A stretch of DNA of 64,000 nt from VFBF01 sp033764865. GTDB taxonomy: Bacteria > Pseudomonadota > Alphaproteobacteria > Caulobacterales > Aquidulcibacteraceae. Numbering within the stretch: the first letter of the stretch is position 1; each line of letters begins with the position of its first letter. Made by a program: the position numbers and the translations under genes. The notes below the pieces were generated by a model that saw only the letters and a list, made by a program, of their open reading frames with translations, searched no databases and had not been told where the DNA came from. Positions 33,036 to 41,847 of this stretch are shown here, one piece after another. The stretch lies in contig JANRIM010000017.1 in NCBI GenBank assembly GCA_033764865.1, forward strand, positions 25,366-89,365, written 5' to 3'.

Positions 33036-34618
33036 TGTTCAACTGGCTTGGGCATACGTGGCGGCTGTTGCGGATGGCGGTGACGCTGCTCCGCTACGAC
33101 GTGCTGCTGCCGCAGGAGTATCAGAGCCGGACGCCCCTGTGGCTGCAGGCGATCGGTCGCACGCTCCGCATCTTCGCCCGCCCCCGCCGCGGGCAAACGC
33201 CGGGGGAGCGCCTGGCCATGGCGCTGGAACGGCTCGGCCCGGCGTACGTGAAGTTCGGCCAGTTCCTGGCCACCCGCCCTGACATCATCGGCGTCACCGC
33301 CGCCCAGGATCTCGGGCGGCTCAAGGATCGCCTGCCCGCCTTCTCGCGGGAGCGCGCGCTCGACACGATCAACGCCGAGTTCGGACGCGTCGTGGACCTG
33401 TTCGGGGAAAGCTTCTCGGAAGCCATGGCGGCGGCGTCGATCGCGCAGGTGCACCAGGCCCGGCTCGACCGGCATGGCGTGGTGGCGGTGAAAATCCTGC
33501 GGCCGAACATCGAGCGGAAGATGGCCCGGGAGATGGGCGCGCTGATGTTCGGGGCGAAACTGATCGAGACCTTCGTCCCCTCCTCGCGACGGCTGGAGCC
33601 GGTGCAGTTCGTGGAGACGGTGTCCACCGCGCTCTCGCGGGAGCTTGACTTGCGGCTTGAGGCCGGCGCGGGCGCTGAGTTCAAGGAGGTGGCCGAGAAG
33701 GACGGCTTTCTCAGCGTGCCGGAGATCGACTGGTCGCGCTCCTCCAAGCGCGTGATGACGATGCAGTGGATCGACGGGGTGCCGCTGACGGATATCGCCG
33801 GCCTAAAGGCCGCAGGCGCCGATCTGCCGGCGCTGGCCATTTCGGTGACGCGCGGCTTTCTCGCCGCCGCCCTCGATCACGGCTTCTTCCACGCCGACAT
33901 GCACGAGGGAAACCTCATCTACGGCCGCGACGGCAAGCTGTGGATCGTGGACTTCGGGATCATGGGCCGCATCGGGGCCAAGGAGCGGCGCTATCTCGCG
34001 GAGATTCTCTACGGGTTCCTGCGCCGCGACTATCGCCGTGTGGCGGAGGTGCACGCCGAGGCGGGCTACGTGCCCGACCGCTTCACCGTGGAGGAGTTCG
34101 CCCAGGCGCTGCGCGCCATTGGAGAGCCGATCTTCTCCAAGAAGGCCGACGAAGTCTCCATGAGCCGTCTGCTGCTGCAGCTGTTCGACGTCACCCACAT
34201 GTTCGGCATGCACCTGCGGCCCGAACTGGTGATGCTGCAAAAAACGATGGTCCAGGTGGAGGGCGTGTCGCGCACGCTGGATGGTCGCCATGACATGTGG
34301 GCCGCCGCGCGCCCCATCGTCGAGCGCTGGGTGCGCCGGGAGCTGGGGGCCGAAAGCACCGCACGCCGTGCGCTGGACGAAGCCGGGGGCGCCTTCGCCG
34401 CCCTGCGCCACCTTCCCCAGACGCTCGCGGCCCTGGAAGGCGCGGCCAATTCCATCCGCAACGGCCAGCCGCCGCCGGAGCGCATTCCCTTCCAGTGGCG
34501 CCATTTCTGGGTTGGGGCCGTCGCGGGCGTGCTCGCCGTCCTCGCGCTGATGGTGTCCAACGGCCCCCGCGCGCCCGATCCCGCGCGCCCGAGCTCGGCG
34601 GAAGCGAACACGCGGTGA
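33035..34618 (+). CDS. ubiB: Ubiquinone biosynthesis kinase-like protein UbiB
   Basis: An atypical kinase/ATPase of the ABC1/ADCK family required for ubiquinone synthesis, possibly by extracting lipid precursors from the membrane. 527 residues. It shows the KxGQ motif in YVKFGQFLATRPD, the Ala-rich AAASIAQVHQA loop, VAVKILRP, HADMHEGNL as the catalytic loop and DFGIMGR as the metal-binding DFG. A C-terminal hydrophobic segment (WVGAVAGVLAVLALMVSNG) anchors it. It is coupled to ubiE by one base. coaBC follows after 74 bases. Confidence 0.96.
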   Translation: MFNWLGHTWRLLRMAVTLLRYDVLLPQEYQSRTPLWLQAIGRTLRIFARPRRGQTPGERLAMALERLGPAYVKFGQFLATRPDIIGVTAAQDLGRLKDRLPAFSRERALDTINAEFGRVVDLFGESFSEAMAAASIAQVHQARLDRHGVVAVKILRPNIERKMAREMGALMFGAKLIETFVPSSRRLEPVQFVETVSTALSRELDLRLEAGAGAEFKEVAEKDGFLSVPEIDWSRSSKRVMTMQWIDGVPLTDIAGLKAAGADLPALAISVTRGFLAAALDHGFFHADMHEGNLIYGRDGKLWIVDFGIMGRIGAKERRYLAEILYGFLRRDYRRVAEVHAEAGYVPDRFTVEEFAQALRAIGEPIFSKKADEVSMSRLLLQLFDVTHMFGMHLRPELVMLQKTMVQVEGVSRTLDGRHDMWAAARPIVERWVRRELGAESTARRALDEAGGAFAALRHLPQTLAALEGAANSIRNGQPPPERIPFQWRHFWVGAVAGVLAVLALMVSNGPRAPDPARPSSAEANTR

Positions 34619-34692
34619 AGCCCAGGCCCGCGCAGGCCCGTTAACCGCGCGCGTGGCGCGGCGAAAACCCCGGTGGTATAGGCCCCTCCTCC

Positions 34693-35892
34693 ATGACAGA
34701 CCGCCGCGTCCTCCTCGTCATCGGCGGCGGCATCGCCGCCTACAAGACGCTCACGCTCATCCGCCTGCTGGCGAAATCGGGCGTGCGCACGCGGGCGATC
34801 CTGACCCGGGCGGGCGCGGAGTTCGTGACGCCCCTTTCGGTCGCCTCGCTCACTGAGGACAAGGTGTTCACCGATCTGTTCAGCCTCACCGACGAGGCCG
34901 AGATGGGCCACATCCAGCTGTCGCGCAGCGCCGACCTGGTGGTCGTGGCGCCGGCCACCGCGGACCTCATGGCCAAGGCAGCCCATGGTCTCGCCAACGA
35001 TCTGGCCTCCACCGCCCTTCTGGCCACCGACAAACCTGTGCTGATGGCGCCGGCGATGAACGTACGCATGTGGCTGCATCCCGCCACCCAGCGCAACGTG
35101 CGCCAGCTCCAGCAAGACGGCGTGGTGTTCGTGGGCCCGGACGAGGGCGCGATGGCGTGCGGGGAATTCGGCCCCGGGCGCATGGCCGAACCCGAAACCC
35201 TGCACGCGGCGATTATTGCGCTGTTTGACTCCCATGTCGCAGGCCAGCCGCTGGCGGGCCGGCGCGTGCTGGTGACCGCAGGCCCGACGCTGGAAGCGCT
35301 GGACCCCGTGCGGTTCATTTCCAACCGGTCCTCGGGCAAGCAGGGCTTCGCCATCGCGGAGGCGCTGGCGCGCCTGGGCGCACACGTGCGGCTGGTGGCG
35401 GGCCCGGTGGCTCTGGCGGATCCCATGGGCGTCGAGACGGTCCGCGTGGAGAGTGCGCGCGAGATGCTCGCGGCCTGCGAGGCGGGCCTGCCCGCAGACG
35501 CCGCCGTGTGCGTCGCTGCGGTGGCCGACTGGCGCCCGGAGGCCAGCGCCGCGCGGAAAATTAAGAAGGGCGCAGACGGGCCGCCGCCCATTGCGCTGGT
35601 GGAAAACCCCGACATCCTGGCCGCGCTCTCGAAGGCTGGCAAAAAAAGGCCACGCCTCGTCATCGGGTTCGCCGCGGAGACCAACGACGTGGAATCCCAC
35701 GCCAAGGCGAAGCTCGCGCGGAAGGGATGCGACTGGATCGTCGCCAACGACGTGTCGGGCGATGTAATGGGCGGCGACGCCAACGAGGTGATGATCATCC
35801 GCGCGGGCGGCGTGGAGCGGTGGCCCCACATGGCCAAGAGCGCCGTCGCCGGCAGGCTGGCCGCGGAAATCGCCACCGCCCTGCGCGCTTGA
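34693..35892 (+). CDS. coaBC: Bifunctional phosphopantothenoylcysteine decarboxylase/phosphopantothenate--cysteine ligase
   Basis: It carries out two consecutive steps of coenzyme A synthesis. The N-terminal flavoprotein CoaC half has VIGGGIAAYKTL, SADLVVVAPATADLMAKAAHGLANDL in part, and PVLMAPAMNVRMW. The C-terminal CoaB half begins RVLVTAGPTLEALDPVRFISN with SSGKQGFAIAEAL. It later has VAAVADWRPEA, the KIKK segment and GFAAETND. 399 residues is the normal length. It follows ubiE-ubiB on the same strand and precedes dut, with an opposite-strand gene in between. Confidence 0.97.
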   Translation: MTDRRVLLVIGGGIAAYKTLTLIRLLAKSGVRTRAILTRAGAEFVTPLSVASLTEDKVFTDLFSLTDEAEMGHIQLSRSADLVVVAPATADLMAKAAHGLANDLASTALLATDKPVLMAPAMNVRMWLHPATQRNVRQLQQDGVVFVGPDEGAMACGEFGPGRMAEPETLHAAIIALFDSHVAGQPLAGRRVLVTAGPTLEALDPVRFISNRSSGKQGFAIAEALARLGAHVRLVAGPVALADPMGVETVRVESAREMLAACEAGLPADAAVCVAAVADWRPEASAARKIKKGADGPPPIALVENPDILAALSKAGKKRPRLVIGFAAETNDVESHAKAKLARKGCDWIVANDVSGDVMGGDANEVMIIRAGGVERWPHMAKSAVAGRLAAEIATALRA

Positions 35893-35907
35893 GGCCGCGT
35901 CCGCGGC

Positions 35908-36609
35908 TCAGGCGGGCTTCGACTGCAGCGCCTGGTTGGTGCGCACCAGCTTTTCGATGAGATTGCGGTTGAAGCTGGTCTGCAGGGCAAAGCGCAGGAC
36001 TGGCCTCACTTTCATGGCGCGCTCCAGCGCCGCGCGTTCGAACCGCAGGTAGCGGACGACGCCGACGGCCACCGCGGTGCCCGTCGCAGGCTTGCCGCTC
36101 TGCCATGTCATCTCGCCAAGAAAATCGCCCGCCGAACAGGTGGCCACAGGTTTGCCGCCGCTCTCGATGCGCACCTGGCCTTCCGAGAGGAAGATGAGGC
36201 CGTCCACCGGCTTGCCCTGGACAGTGAGCCACGACCCTTCCGGCGCGTCGTGCCAGTATCCCGTCCGCAGCAACGCCGCCTGCGCCGGCGGCGGCAAGGG
36301 GGGCTCAAACGTGTCGATGAAGCGCTGCTCCTCCGGCGACCAGCGCCGCTGCCGGTTCTCCCACCACATGAGCGCAAGCTGGCCGAGGTTTACCACCGTG
36401 AGGGTGGACTCCCAGAAGATCACCACCGGATTGCCGCTCTCGTACAGGACGGCATGCGCGATCTGGGCGATGCTGGAGCAGATCGCGATGGCCCGCAGCC
36501 ATACGAGGCGGCGCATCAGCATCGACAGGACAAGCAGCAGGTAGGTGAAGTGCTCCAGCTCGAACCGCGGGACCCCGAACGTATCCAGCAGTGATTGGAA
36601 AAACTCCAT
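35908..36609 (-). CDS. Membrane protein with a C-terminal cyclic-nucleotide-binding-like domain (Popeye-like)
   Basis: A 233-residue protein. It has a short N-terminal part (FFQSLLDTFG), then three hydrophobic segments at about 22-42, 44-60 and 65-82, and a cytoplasmic domain from about 95. The domain has GSWLTVQGKPVDGLIFLSEGQVRIE and CSAGDFLGEMTW, the usual cyclic-nucleotide-binding roll. The phosphate-binding cassette lacks the canonical Arg, so the ligand may not be cAMP. The layout matches the bacterial Popeye-like group. It lies opposite to coaBC and dut and breaks the otherwise common coaBC-dut order. Confidence 0.78.
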   Translation of the reverse strand: MEFFQSLLDTFGVPRFELEHFTYLLLVLSMLMRRLVWLRAIAICSSIAQIAHAVLYESGNPVVIFWESTLTVVNLGQLALMWWENRQRRWSPEEQRFIDTFEPPLPPPAQAALLRTGYWHDAPEGSWLTVQGKPVDGLIFLSEGQVRIESGGKPVATCSAGDFLGEMTWQSGKPATGTAVAVGVVRYLRFERAALERAMKVRPVLRFALQTSFNRNLIEKLVRTNQALQSKPA

Positions 36610-36790
36610 GGTGCTCGGTCCTCTCGACGCCCGGTCCGCTGGGCATGCGCCAACTTACGGACTGGGCAATGTTTGTAGCGACCGGTGGCCGGCGGGGAAA
36701 CCCGATCCCGCCAACGCCGAACACCAGACCTGGACGAACCGGTCACGCGAGCGGGCGACCGGGCCCCTGACGCCGGAATCAGGCTAACGA

Positions 36791-37252
36791 ATGGGCATGA
36801 CTGTGCTGATCGCCGTACGCCGCCTGCCCCACAACCCCGACCTTCCCCTCCCGGGATACGAGACGGCGCACTCCGCCGGCATGGACCTTCGGGCCGCCGT
36901 GGCGGAGGACGCGCCCATGACGCTGCCGCCATTGGGTCGGGCGCTCGTGCCGACCGGCCTAGCCATCGCCCTGCCGCCAGGGTTCGAGGCCCAGGTCCGC
37001 CCCAGATCCGGGCTGGCGCTCAAGCACGGGGTGACCTGCCTCAACACCCCCGGCACCATTGACGCCGACTATCGCGGGGAAGTTCAGGTCCTGCTGGTCA
37101 ACCTCGGCGCCGAACCATTCCTCATCCGGCGTGGCGACCGCGTGGCGCAGATGATCGTCGCCCCGGTCACGCAAGGGGGATGGAAGGAGGTCGCCGTGCT
37201 GGACGACACCGCACGCGGCGCCGGCGGCTTCGGATCCACCGGCACGTCGTAG
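36791..37252 (+). CDS. dut: Deoxyuridine 5'-triphosphate nucleotidohydrolase
   Basis: A trimeric dUTPase that splits dUTP to dUMP and pyrophosphate, keeping uracil out of DNA. 153 residues. All five motifs are visible: AGMDLRAA, RPRSGLALKHGV, GTIDADYRGEV, RRGDRVAQMI and the C-terminal RGAGGFGSTG arm. An upstream cyclic-nucleotide-binding gene is divergent. An AsmA-family gene follows after 81 bases on the same strand. Confidence 0.97.
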   Translation: MGMTVLIAVRRLPHNPDLPLPGYETAHSAGMDLRAAVAEDAPMTLPPLGRALVPTGLAIALPPGFEAQVRPRSGLALKHGVTCLNTPGTIDADYRGEVQVLLVNLGAEPFLIRRGDRVAQMIVAPVTQGGWKEVAVLDDTARGAGGFGSTGTS

Positions 37253-37333
37253 CGTCGTCACACGCCTGTCGTTTCCCGGCAGCGGGAGGCAGGCTATCGT
37301 CGCCCCCACGATCCTTCAGCAACAGGTGCGGGC

Positions 37334-39283
37334 ATGAGGCGTGTGCTTCTCGTGATGGGCGCGATCATCCTTGCGGTGGTCGCCGCGGCGGCGGCCGTGA
37401 TCGCTTTCTTCCCCAAGGATCTCGTGATCGCGGAGCTGAAAAAGCAGGTGGCGGCGGCGACCGGACGCACGCTGACCATCGCCGGCGACACCGACGTCAC
37501 GGTCTGGCCCGCCCTCGGCTTGTCGGCCGGCGATGTGACGCTGTCGAACCCAGAGGGGTTTTCCGGCGCGCCGTTCCTCACCGCGCGACAGATCGTGTTC
37601 GCGGTGTCGGTGGCGCCGCTCTTGCGCGGCGATGTGGAGGTCAAGCGGCTGTTTCTCGATACACCTTCGCTGGCGCTCGTCGCCCGCAAGGACGCCGCGC
37701 CGAACTGGACGTTCCCGACCCAGGAGCCCGCACCCGGCAAGCCGGCGCCCACGCTGAAGGCGCTCCGGCTCGACGACATGCGCATCACCGATGGCGATCT
37801 GTCGTTCGTCGGTGAGGACGGCGGGGCGCCGCTGATCATATCGGACATCGACGCCACGGTGGCGCTCACGTCGCTTGATGAACCTGCCCGGCTCGACGGC
37901 GCCCTCGCCTATCGCGATGAGGCCGTGAAGATCGAGGTCACGGTCGGCAGGCCCCGCGCCCTGCTGGAGCAAGGGGAAACGCCGCTGGCGTTGCAGATTG
38001 ACGCCGCTCCCGTCGTCGCCACGCTGGACGGCGCGGTCAACATCGCCACTGGCGCCGTGACGGGGCGGCTGAACGCCAAGGGCGCGAGCCTGCGACGTGT
38101 GCTGGCCTGGACGGGATCGCCGCTGCCGGACGGGCCCAACTTCGCCGCGTTCGGCGTCGAGGCGTCGATGACGGCGCTCATGCCCGACATCGCGTTCACC
38201 GGCGGGGCCTACACGCTGGACGCCATCGCCGCGCGCGGTGACGTGACGATCACGGCGCCGGAGGGCGGTCGGTTGTCCGCCAGGGGCGCGGTTCGCATCC
38301 CCACCCTCGATGTCAATCCCTACCTGCCGCCGCCGCCGCCAAGCGCCGCGGCCGCGCCGGGCGCCGCTGCTGGCGTCAACACCGCGGCGGCGTGGGACGC
38401 CACGCCGCTCGACCTTTCCGGCCTGAAGGCCATCGACGCCGATCTGGACATCGGCGTCGGCGATCTGCGCTTCCAGAAGATGCAGTTCACCGACAGCCAG
38501 CTTCGCCTGCGCTTGACCAACGGCGTGGCGGACGCCGTGCTGTCGAAGGTGTCGATGTACGGCGGCGCGGGCGCCGCGCGGCTGCAGGTGGACGCGACCG
38601 GCGCAGCGCCCGCCATCCGCAGCGAGATCGACGTGCGCGACGTGCAGGCGCTGGGGCTGCTCACGGCCGCGATCGGCTTCGACAAGATCGAGGGTCGCGG
38701 GCGGCTGAAGGCGGCGCTCACCGGACGCGGGCGGTCCCAGGCCGACATCATGAGGAGCCTGGGCGGCACGATCGCCTTTTCGTTCAACGACGGCGCCTGG
38801 CGAGGCGTCAATCTGGCCCAGGTGGCGCGCACGGTGCAGGCCGCGTTGAGCGGTCAGTCTGTGGGCGCATCGTCGAAGACGGACTTCGCGGAGTTCGCGG
38901 CGGACTTCACCGTCGCCAACGGCGCGGCCGCCACCTCAAACCTGCGCCTGCTCAACCCGTTCGTGCGGCTGGACGGAACCGGCGTGATCGACATCGGGGC
39001 CCAGGCCACCGACATCCGCCTCGCGCCGCGCGCCGTGCGCAGCCTCGAGGGCCAGGGCGGGGACGCCGCCCTCGCGGGCATTGGCGTTCCCTTCCGGGCG
39101 AGGGGCCCATGGTCGAAGATCGCCTTCGCACCGGACCTGGAGGGTCTCGCCCGCGCGCAGGTGAGCCGCGCGCTGGGCGGCCAGAGCGTCGGCGAGGCGC
39201 TCGGCGGCCTCCTCGGCCGCAACGCCAAGACCAAGGACGGCGAGGCCGCCTCTCCCCTCGACCGCCTGCTGCCCCGCAAGTAG
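37334..39283 (+). CDS. AsmA family protein
   Basis: A 649-residue protein with one N-terminal membrane segment (about 4-25, LLVMGAIILAVVAAAAAVIAFF). Its long periplasmic part begins in AsmA style: TGRTLTIAGDTDVTVWPALGLSAGDVTLSN, seen as short pieces, followed by the repeated beta strands of the family. The C-terminal AsmA_2-like part has GRLKAALTGRGRSQADIMRSLGG and the segment LNPFVRLDGTGVIDIG. AsmA-like proteins bridge inner and outer membrane and carry phospholipids. It sits alone between dut and cysK on the same strand. Confidence 0.88.
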   Translation: MRRVLLVMGAIILAVVAAAAAVIAFFPKDLVIAELKKQVAAATGRTLTIAGDTDVTVWPALGLSAGDVTLSNPEGFSGAPFLTARQIVFAVSVAPLLRGDVEVKRLFLDTPSLALVARKDAAPNWTFPTQEPAPGKPAPTLKALRLDDMRITDGDLSFVGEDGGAPLIISDIDATVALTSLDEPARLDGALAYRDEAVKIEVTVGRPRALLEQGETPLALQIDAAPVVATLDGAVNIATGAVTGRLNAKGASLRRVLAWTGSPLPDGPNFAAFGVEASMTALMPDIAFTGGAYTLDAIAARGDVTITAPEGGRLSARGAVRIPTLDVNPYLPPPPPSAAAAPGAAAGVNTAAAWDATPLDLSGLKAIDADLDIGVGDLRFQKMQFTDSQLRLRLTNGVADAVLSKVSMYGGAGAARLQVDATGAAPAIRSEIDVRDVQALGLLTAAIGFDKIEGRGRLKAALTGRGRSQADIMRSLGGTIAFSFNDGAWRGVNLAQVARTVQAALSGQSVGASSKTDFAEFAADFTVANGAAATSNLRLLNPFVRLDGTGVIDIGAQATDIRLAPRAVRSLEGQGGDAALAGIGVPFRARGPWSKIAFAPDLEGLARAQVSRALGGQSVGEALGGLLGRNAKTKDGEAASPLDRLLPRK

Positions 39284-39410
39284 CGTTGAAGCGTCGGTTC
39301 ACGCTGGGTCGTTTCCCGTCCCGGGGCGGCGCCCTATCTTGGCTTTACGAGCAGTCCGGAGCGAGCCGCCCCGCACGAGGGCGATCCACACCTGCACAGG
39401 GAGACCCGCC

Positions 39411-40373
39411 ATGGCGGAAACAACCGCACGCATCGGCCACGGCCTGATCTATGACGACATCACCCGCACGATCGGGAACACGCCGCTGGTGCGCCTCTCG
39501 CGGCTCGCCAAGGCGCATGGGGTCGACGCCGAAATCATCGGCAAGCTGGAGTTCTTCAACCCCATCGCCTCCGTCAAGGACCGCATCGGGGTGGCGATGA
39601 TCGAGGACCTCGAGGCCAGCGGCAAGATCGGCCCGAACGCCGTGCTCATCGAACCGACCAGCGGCAACACGGGCATCGCCCTCGCATTCGTGGCCGCACA
39701 GCGGGGATATCGCCTCATCCTGGTGATGCCGGAGACGATGTCAATCGAGCGGCGCAAGATGCTGGCGCTGCTCGGCGCCGAGCTGGTGCTGACGCCGGGC
39801 GCCGAAGGGATGCGCGGCGCGGTCGCCAAGGCGCGTGAGATGGTGGAGTCGACGCCGGGGGCCATCATGCCTCAGCAATTCGCCAACCCCGCCAACCCCG
39901 CCATCCATCGCCGCACGACCGCCGAGGAAATCTGGGTGGACACGGGCGGCAAGCTCGATTTCTTCGTGTCCGGCGTGGGCACCGGGGGCACCATCACCGG
40001 CGTCGGCCAGACGCTGAAACCCCGCCTGCCGAACCTGAAGATCGTCGCCGTGGAGCCGGAATCCTCGCCCGTCCTGTCGGGCGGCGCGCCGGGGCCGCAC
40101 AAGATCCAGGGCATCGGCGCGGGCTTCGTGCCCGACATCCTCGACAAGTCCGTGATCGACGAGATCATTCAGGTGAGCAACGAGGAATCCTTCGCGATCT
40201 CGCGCGAGGCGGCGCGCCTTGAAGGCGTGCCGGGCGGCATCTCCACGGGCGCGGCGCTGTCGGCGGCCTTGCGCATCGGCGCCCGCCCAGAGAACGCCGG
40301 CAAACGCATCGTGGCGATCATCCCGAGCTTCGCGGAACGGTATCTGTCGACGGCGCTGTTCGAGGGGCTATAG
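39411..40373 (+). CDS. cysK: Cysteine synthase A (O-acetylserine sulfhydrylase)
   Basis: A PLP enzyme making cysteine from O-acetylserine and sulfide. 320 residues. The PLP lysine is Lys56 in ASVKDRIG. TSGNTGIAL binds the substrate carboxylate and GTGGTITGVG the phosphate, and EPESSPVLSGG follows. The ATG at 39411 was chosen because AGGGAG lies nine bases before it and the family starts just before IYDDITRTIGNTPLV. The moeB-like gene follows after 20 bases, so the pair may share a transcript linking cysteine and sulfur transfer. Confidence 0.95.
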   Translation: MAETTARIGHGLIYDDITRTIGNTPLVRLSRLAKAHGVDAEIIGKLEFFNPIASVKDRIGVAMIEDLEASGKIGPNAVLIEPTSGNTGIALAFVAAQRGYRLILVMPETMSIERRKMLALLGAELVLTPGAEGMRGAVAKAREMVESTPGAIMPQQFANPANPAIHRRTTAEEIWVDTGGKLDFFVSGVGTGGTITGVGQTLKPRLPNLKIVAVEPESSPVLSGGAPGPHKIQGIGAGFVPDILDKSVIDEIIQVSNEESFAISREAARLEGVPGGISTGAALSAALRIGARPENAGKRIVAIIPSFAERYLSTALFEGL

Positions 40374-40393
40374 GGCCCCGAGATCGCTGTCCG

Positions 40394-41170
40394 ATGTCAT
40401 CGCTCACCCCGCAGGAGGCCGAACGATACCGCCGCCACATCCTGCTTAAGGAGATCGGCGGACCGGGGCAGCAGCGCCTCAAGGCGGCGCACGTCGCCAT
40501 CGTCGGTGTGGGCGGCCTGGGCGCGCCGGCGGCGCTTTATCTCGCGGCCGCGGGCGTCGGTCGCCTCACACTCATCGATCCGGATGAGGTGGCGCTGTCA
40601 AACCTCCAGCGGCAGGTCATCTATCGCGCCAGCGACGTGGGCGCGGGCAAGGTGTCGGCGGCGGCGCAACGGCTGCAAGCGCTCAATCCGCATACTCACG
40701 TGGAGGCCCGCCGCGAGCGTCTGGACCAGTCCAACGCCGAGGCGCTCCTACATGGCGCGACGGCGGCGCTCGACGGCACGGACGACTTCGCCACCCGGTT
40801 TGGGGTGAACGACGCCGCGCATCGCTGCGGGATTCCGCTCGTGTCGGGCGCCGTGGGCCGATGGAACGGCCAGGTGGGCGTTTTCGCGTCGGGTTTGACC
40901 CGGAACGCCGCGCCCGCCGATCGTCTGCCGTGCTATCGCTGCTTCGTGCCCGAGGCGCCGCCGGACACCGAGCCATGCGCCCTGGCGGGGATCGTGGGCG
41001 CGTTGACGGGCGTGATCGGGGCGATGATGGCGCTGGAGACGATCAAGATCATCGCCGGCGCCGGTGAGACGCTGGCCGGTCGCGTGTTGCTGTATGACGG
41101 GCTTGGCGCACAGACGCGCACGGTGCGTTTGCCGGTCGATCCCGACTGCGCCACCTGTGGACGCTCATGA
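40394..41170 (+). CDS. moeB: ThiF/MoeB/HesA family adenylyltransferase
   Basis: An E1-like enzyme that adenylates the C-terminal glycine of a small ubiquitin-fold sulfur carrier (MoaD or ThiS), the first step in making molybdopterin or thiamine thiazole. 258 residues. ERYRRHILLKEIGGPGQQRL is the start, seen as the first 30 residues, then the nucleotide site GVGGLGAP (38-44) and DGTDDFATRFGVND. The zinc ligands are LPCYRC and CATCGRS, and Cys in EPCALAGIVG is the conserved cysteine. MoeB and ThiF cannot be told apart by eye. The last four bases overlap the next gene as ATGA. Confidence 0.9.
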   Translation: MSSLTPQEAERYRRHILLKEIGGPGQQRLKAAHVAIVGVGGLGAPAALYLAAAGVGRLTLIDPDEVALSNLQRQVIYRASDVGAGKVSAAAQRLQALNPHTHVEARRERLDQSNAEALLHGATAALDGTDDFATRFGVNDAAHRCGIPLVSGAVGRWNGQVGVFASGLTRNAAPADRLPCYRCFVPEAPPDTEPCALAGIVGALTGVIGAMMALETIKIIAGAGETLAGRVLLYDGLGAQTRTVRLPVDPDCATCGRS

Positions 41171-41781
41171 CCGCGCAAGCACCCCCCGCTGACCCGGCTG
41201 CATGGCGCGCCGCATTTATGCAGGCGGTGGACGCCGACTTCGCAATCCGGGCGCGGCTTGTGCGGGAAGGCGTCCTGTTCGACGGCTACCACCCAGAGAT
41301 GGAGGCGGTCCACGCGGAGAACGCCGCGCTGCTGGATCGCGCATTCGACGCCTTGGGGTGGCCGGGGCGATCCCTGCTGGGGGATGACGGCGCGGCGGCC
41401 GCCTTTCTCATCCTGCAGCACGCCATCTGCCGGCCGGACGTGCAGCGGCGGGGCCTGGCCCTCCTGCTGGACGCAATCCCCCGCGGCGACGCCAACGCGC
41501 TCGACGCCGCCCATCTCGCCGACAGGATCGCGGTCTTCGAGGGACGCCCACAGCTGTTCGGCACCCAGTTTGACTGGGCCGCGGGAGAGCTCTCCCCCGC
41601 CCCGGTGGAGGACCCCGATGCCCTCGACGAACGGCGCGCCAGCGTGGGCCTGCCGCCCATGGACGAAGCCATCGCTGAAATCCGCGCCCGGTCCGCCGCG
41701 GAGGGGGCGACAGCGCCGCTGGACATGGCGGCCCGCCAGGCCGCCTTCGAGGTCTGGGCCCGCCGCGTGGGCTGGCGCTAG
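41167..41781 (+). CDS. DUF6624 domain-containing protein
   Basis: A 204-residue soluble protein coupled to the moeB-like gene by an ATGA overlap. The central part shows the pattern of DUF6624: YHPEMEAVHAENAALLDRAF, then GWPGRSLLGDDGAAAAFLILQHA and FGTQFDW. ASVGLPPMDEAIAEIR follows. No enzymatic motif is obvious. Proteins of this family occur as single domains or attached to others; coupling to moeB gives no clear clue. The downstream hydrolase is 66 bases away. Confidence 0.75.
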   Translation: MTAQAPPADPAAWRAAFMQAVDADFAIRARLVREGVLFDGYHPEMEAVHAENAALLDRAFDALGWPGRSLLGDDGAAAAFLILQHAICRPDVQRRGLALLLDAIPRGDANALDAAHLADRIAVFEGRPQLFGTQFDWAAGELSPAPVEDPDALDERRASVGLPPMDEAIAEIRARSAAEGATAPLDMAARQAAFEVWARRVGWR

Positions 41782-41847
41782 GCGCGCGCCGACGATCCTG
41801 CTTTGATGCGCAGGAGCAATGGCCCGCGCGAGAGGCCGGAGGGGCGG

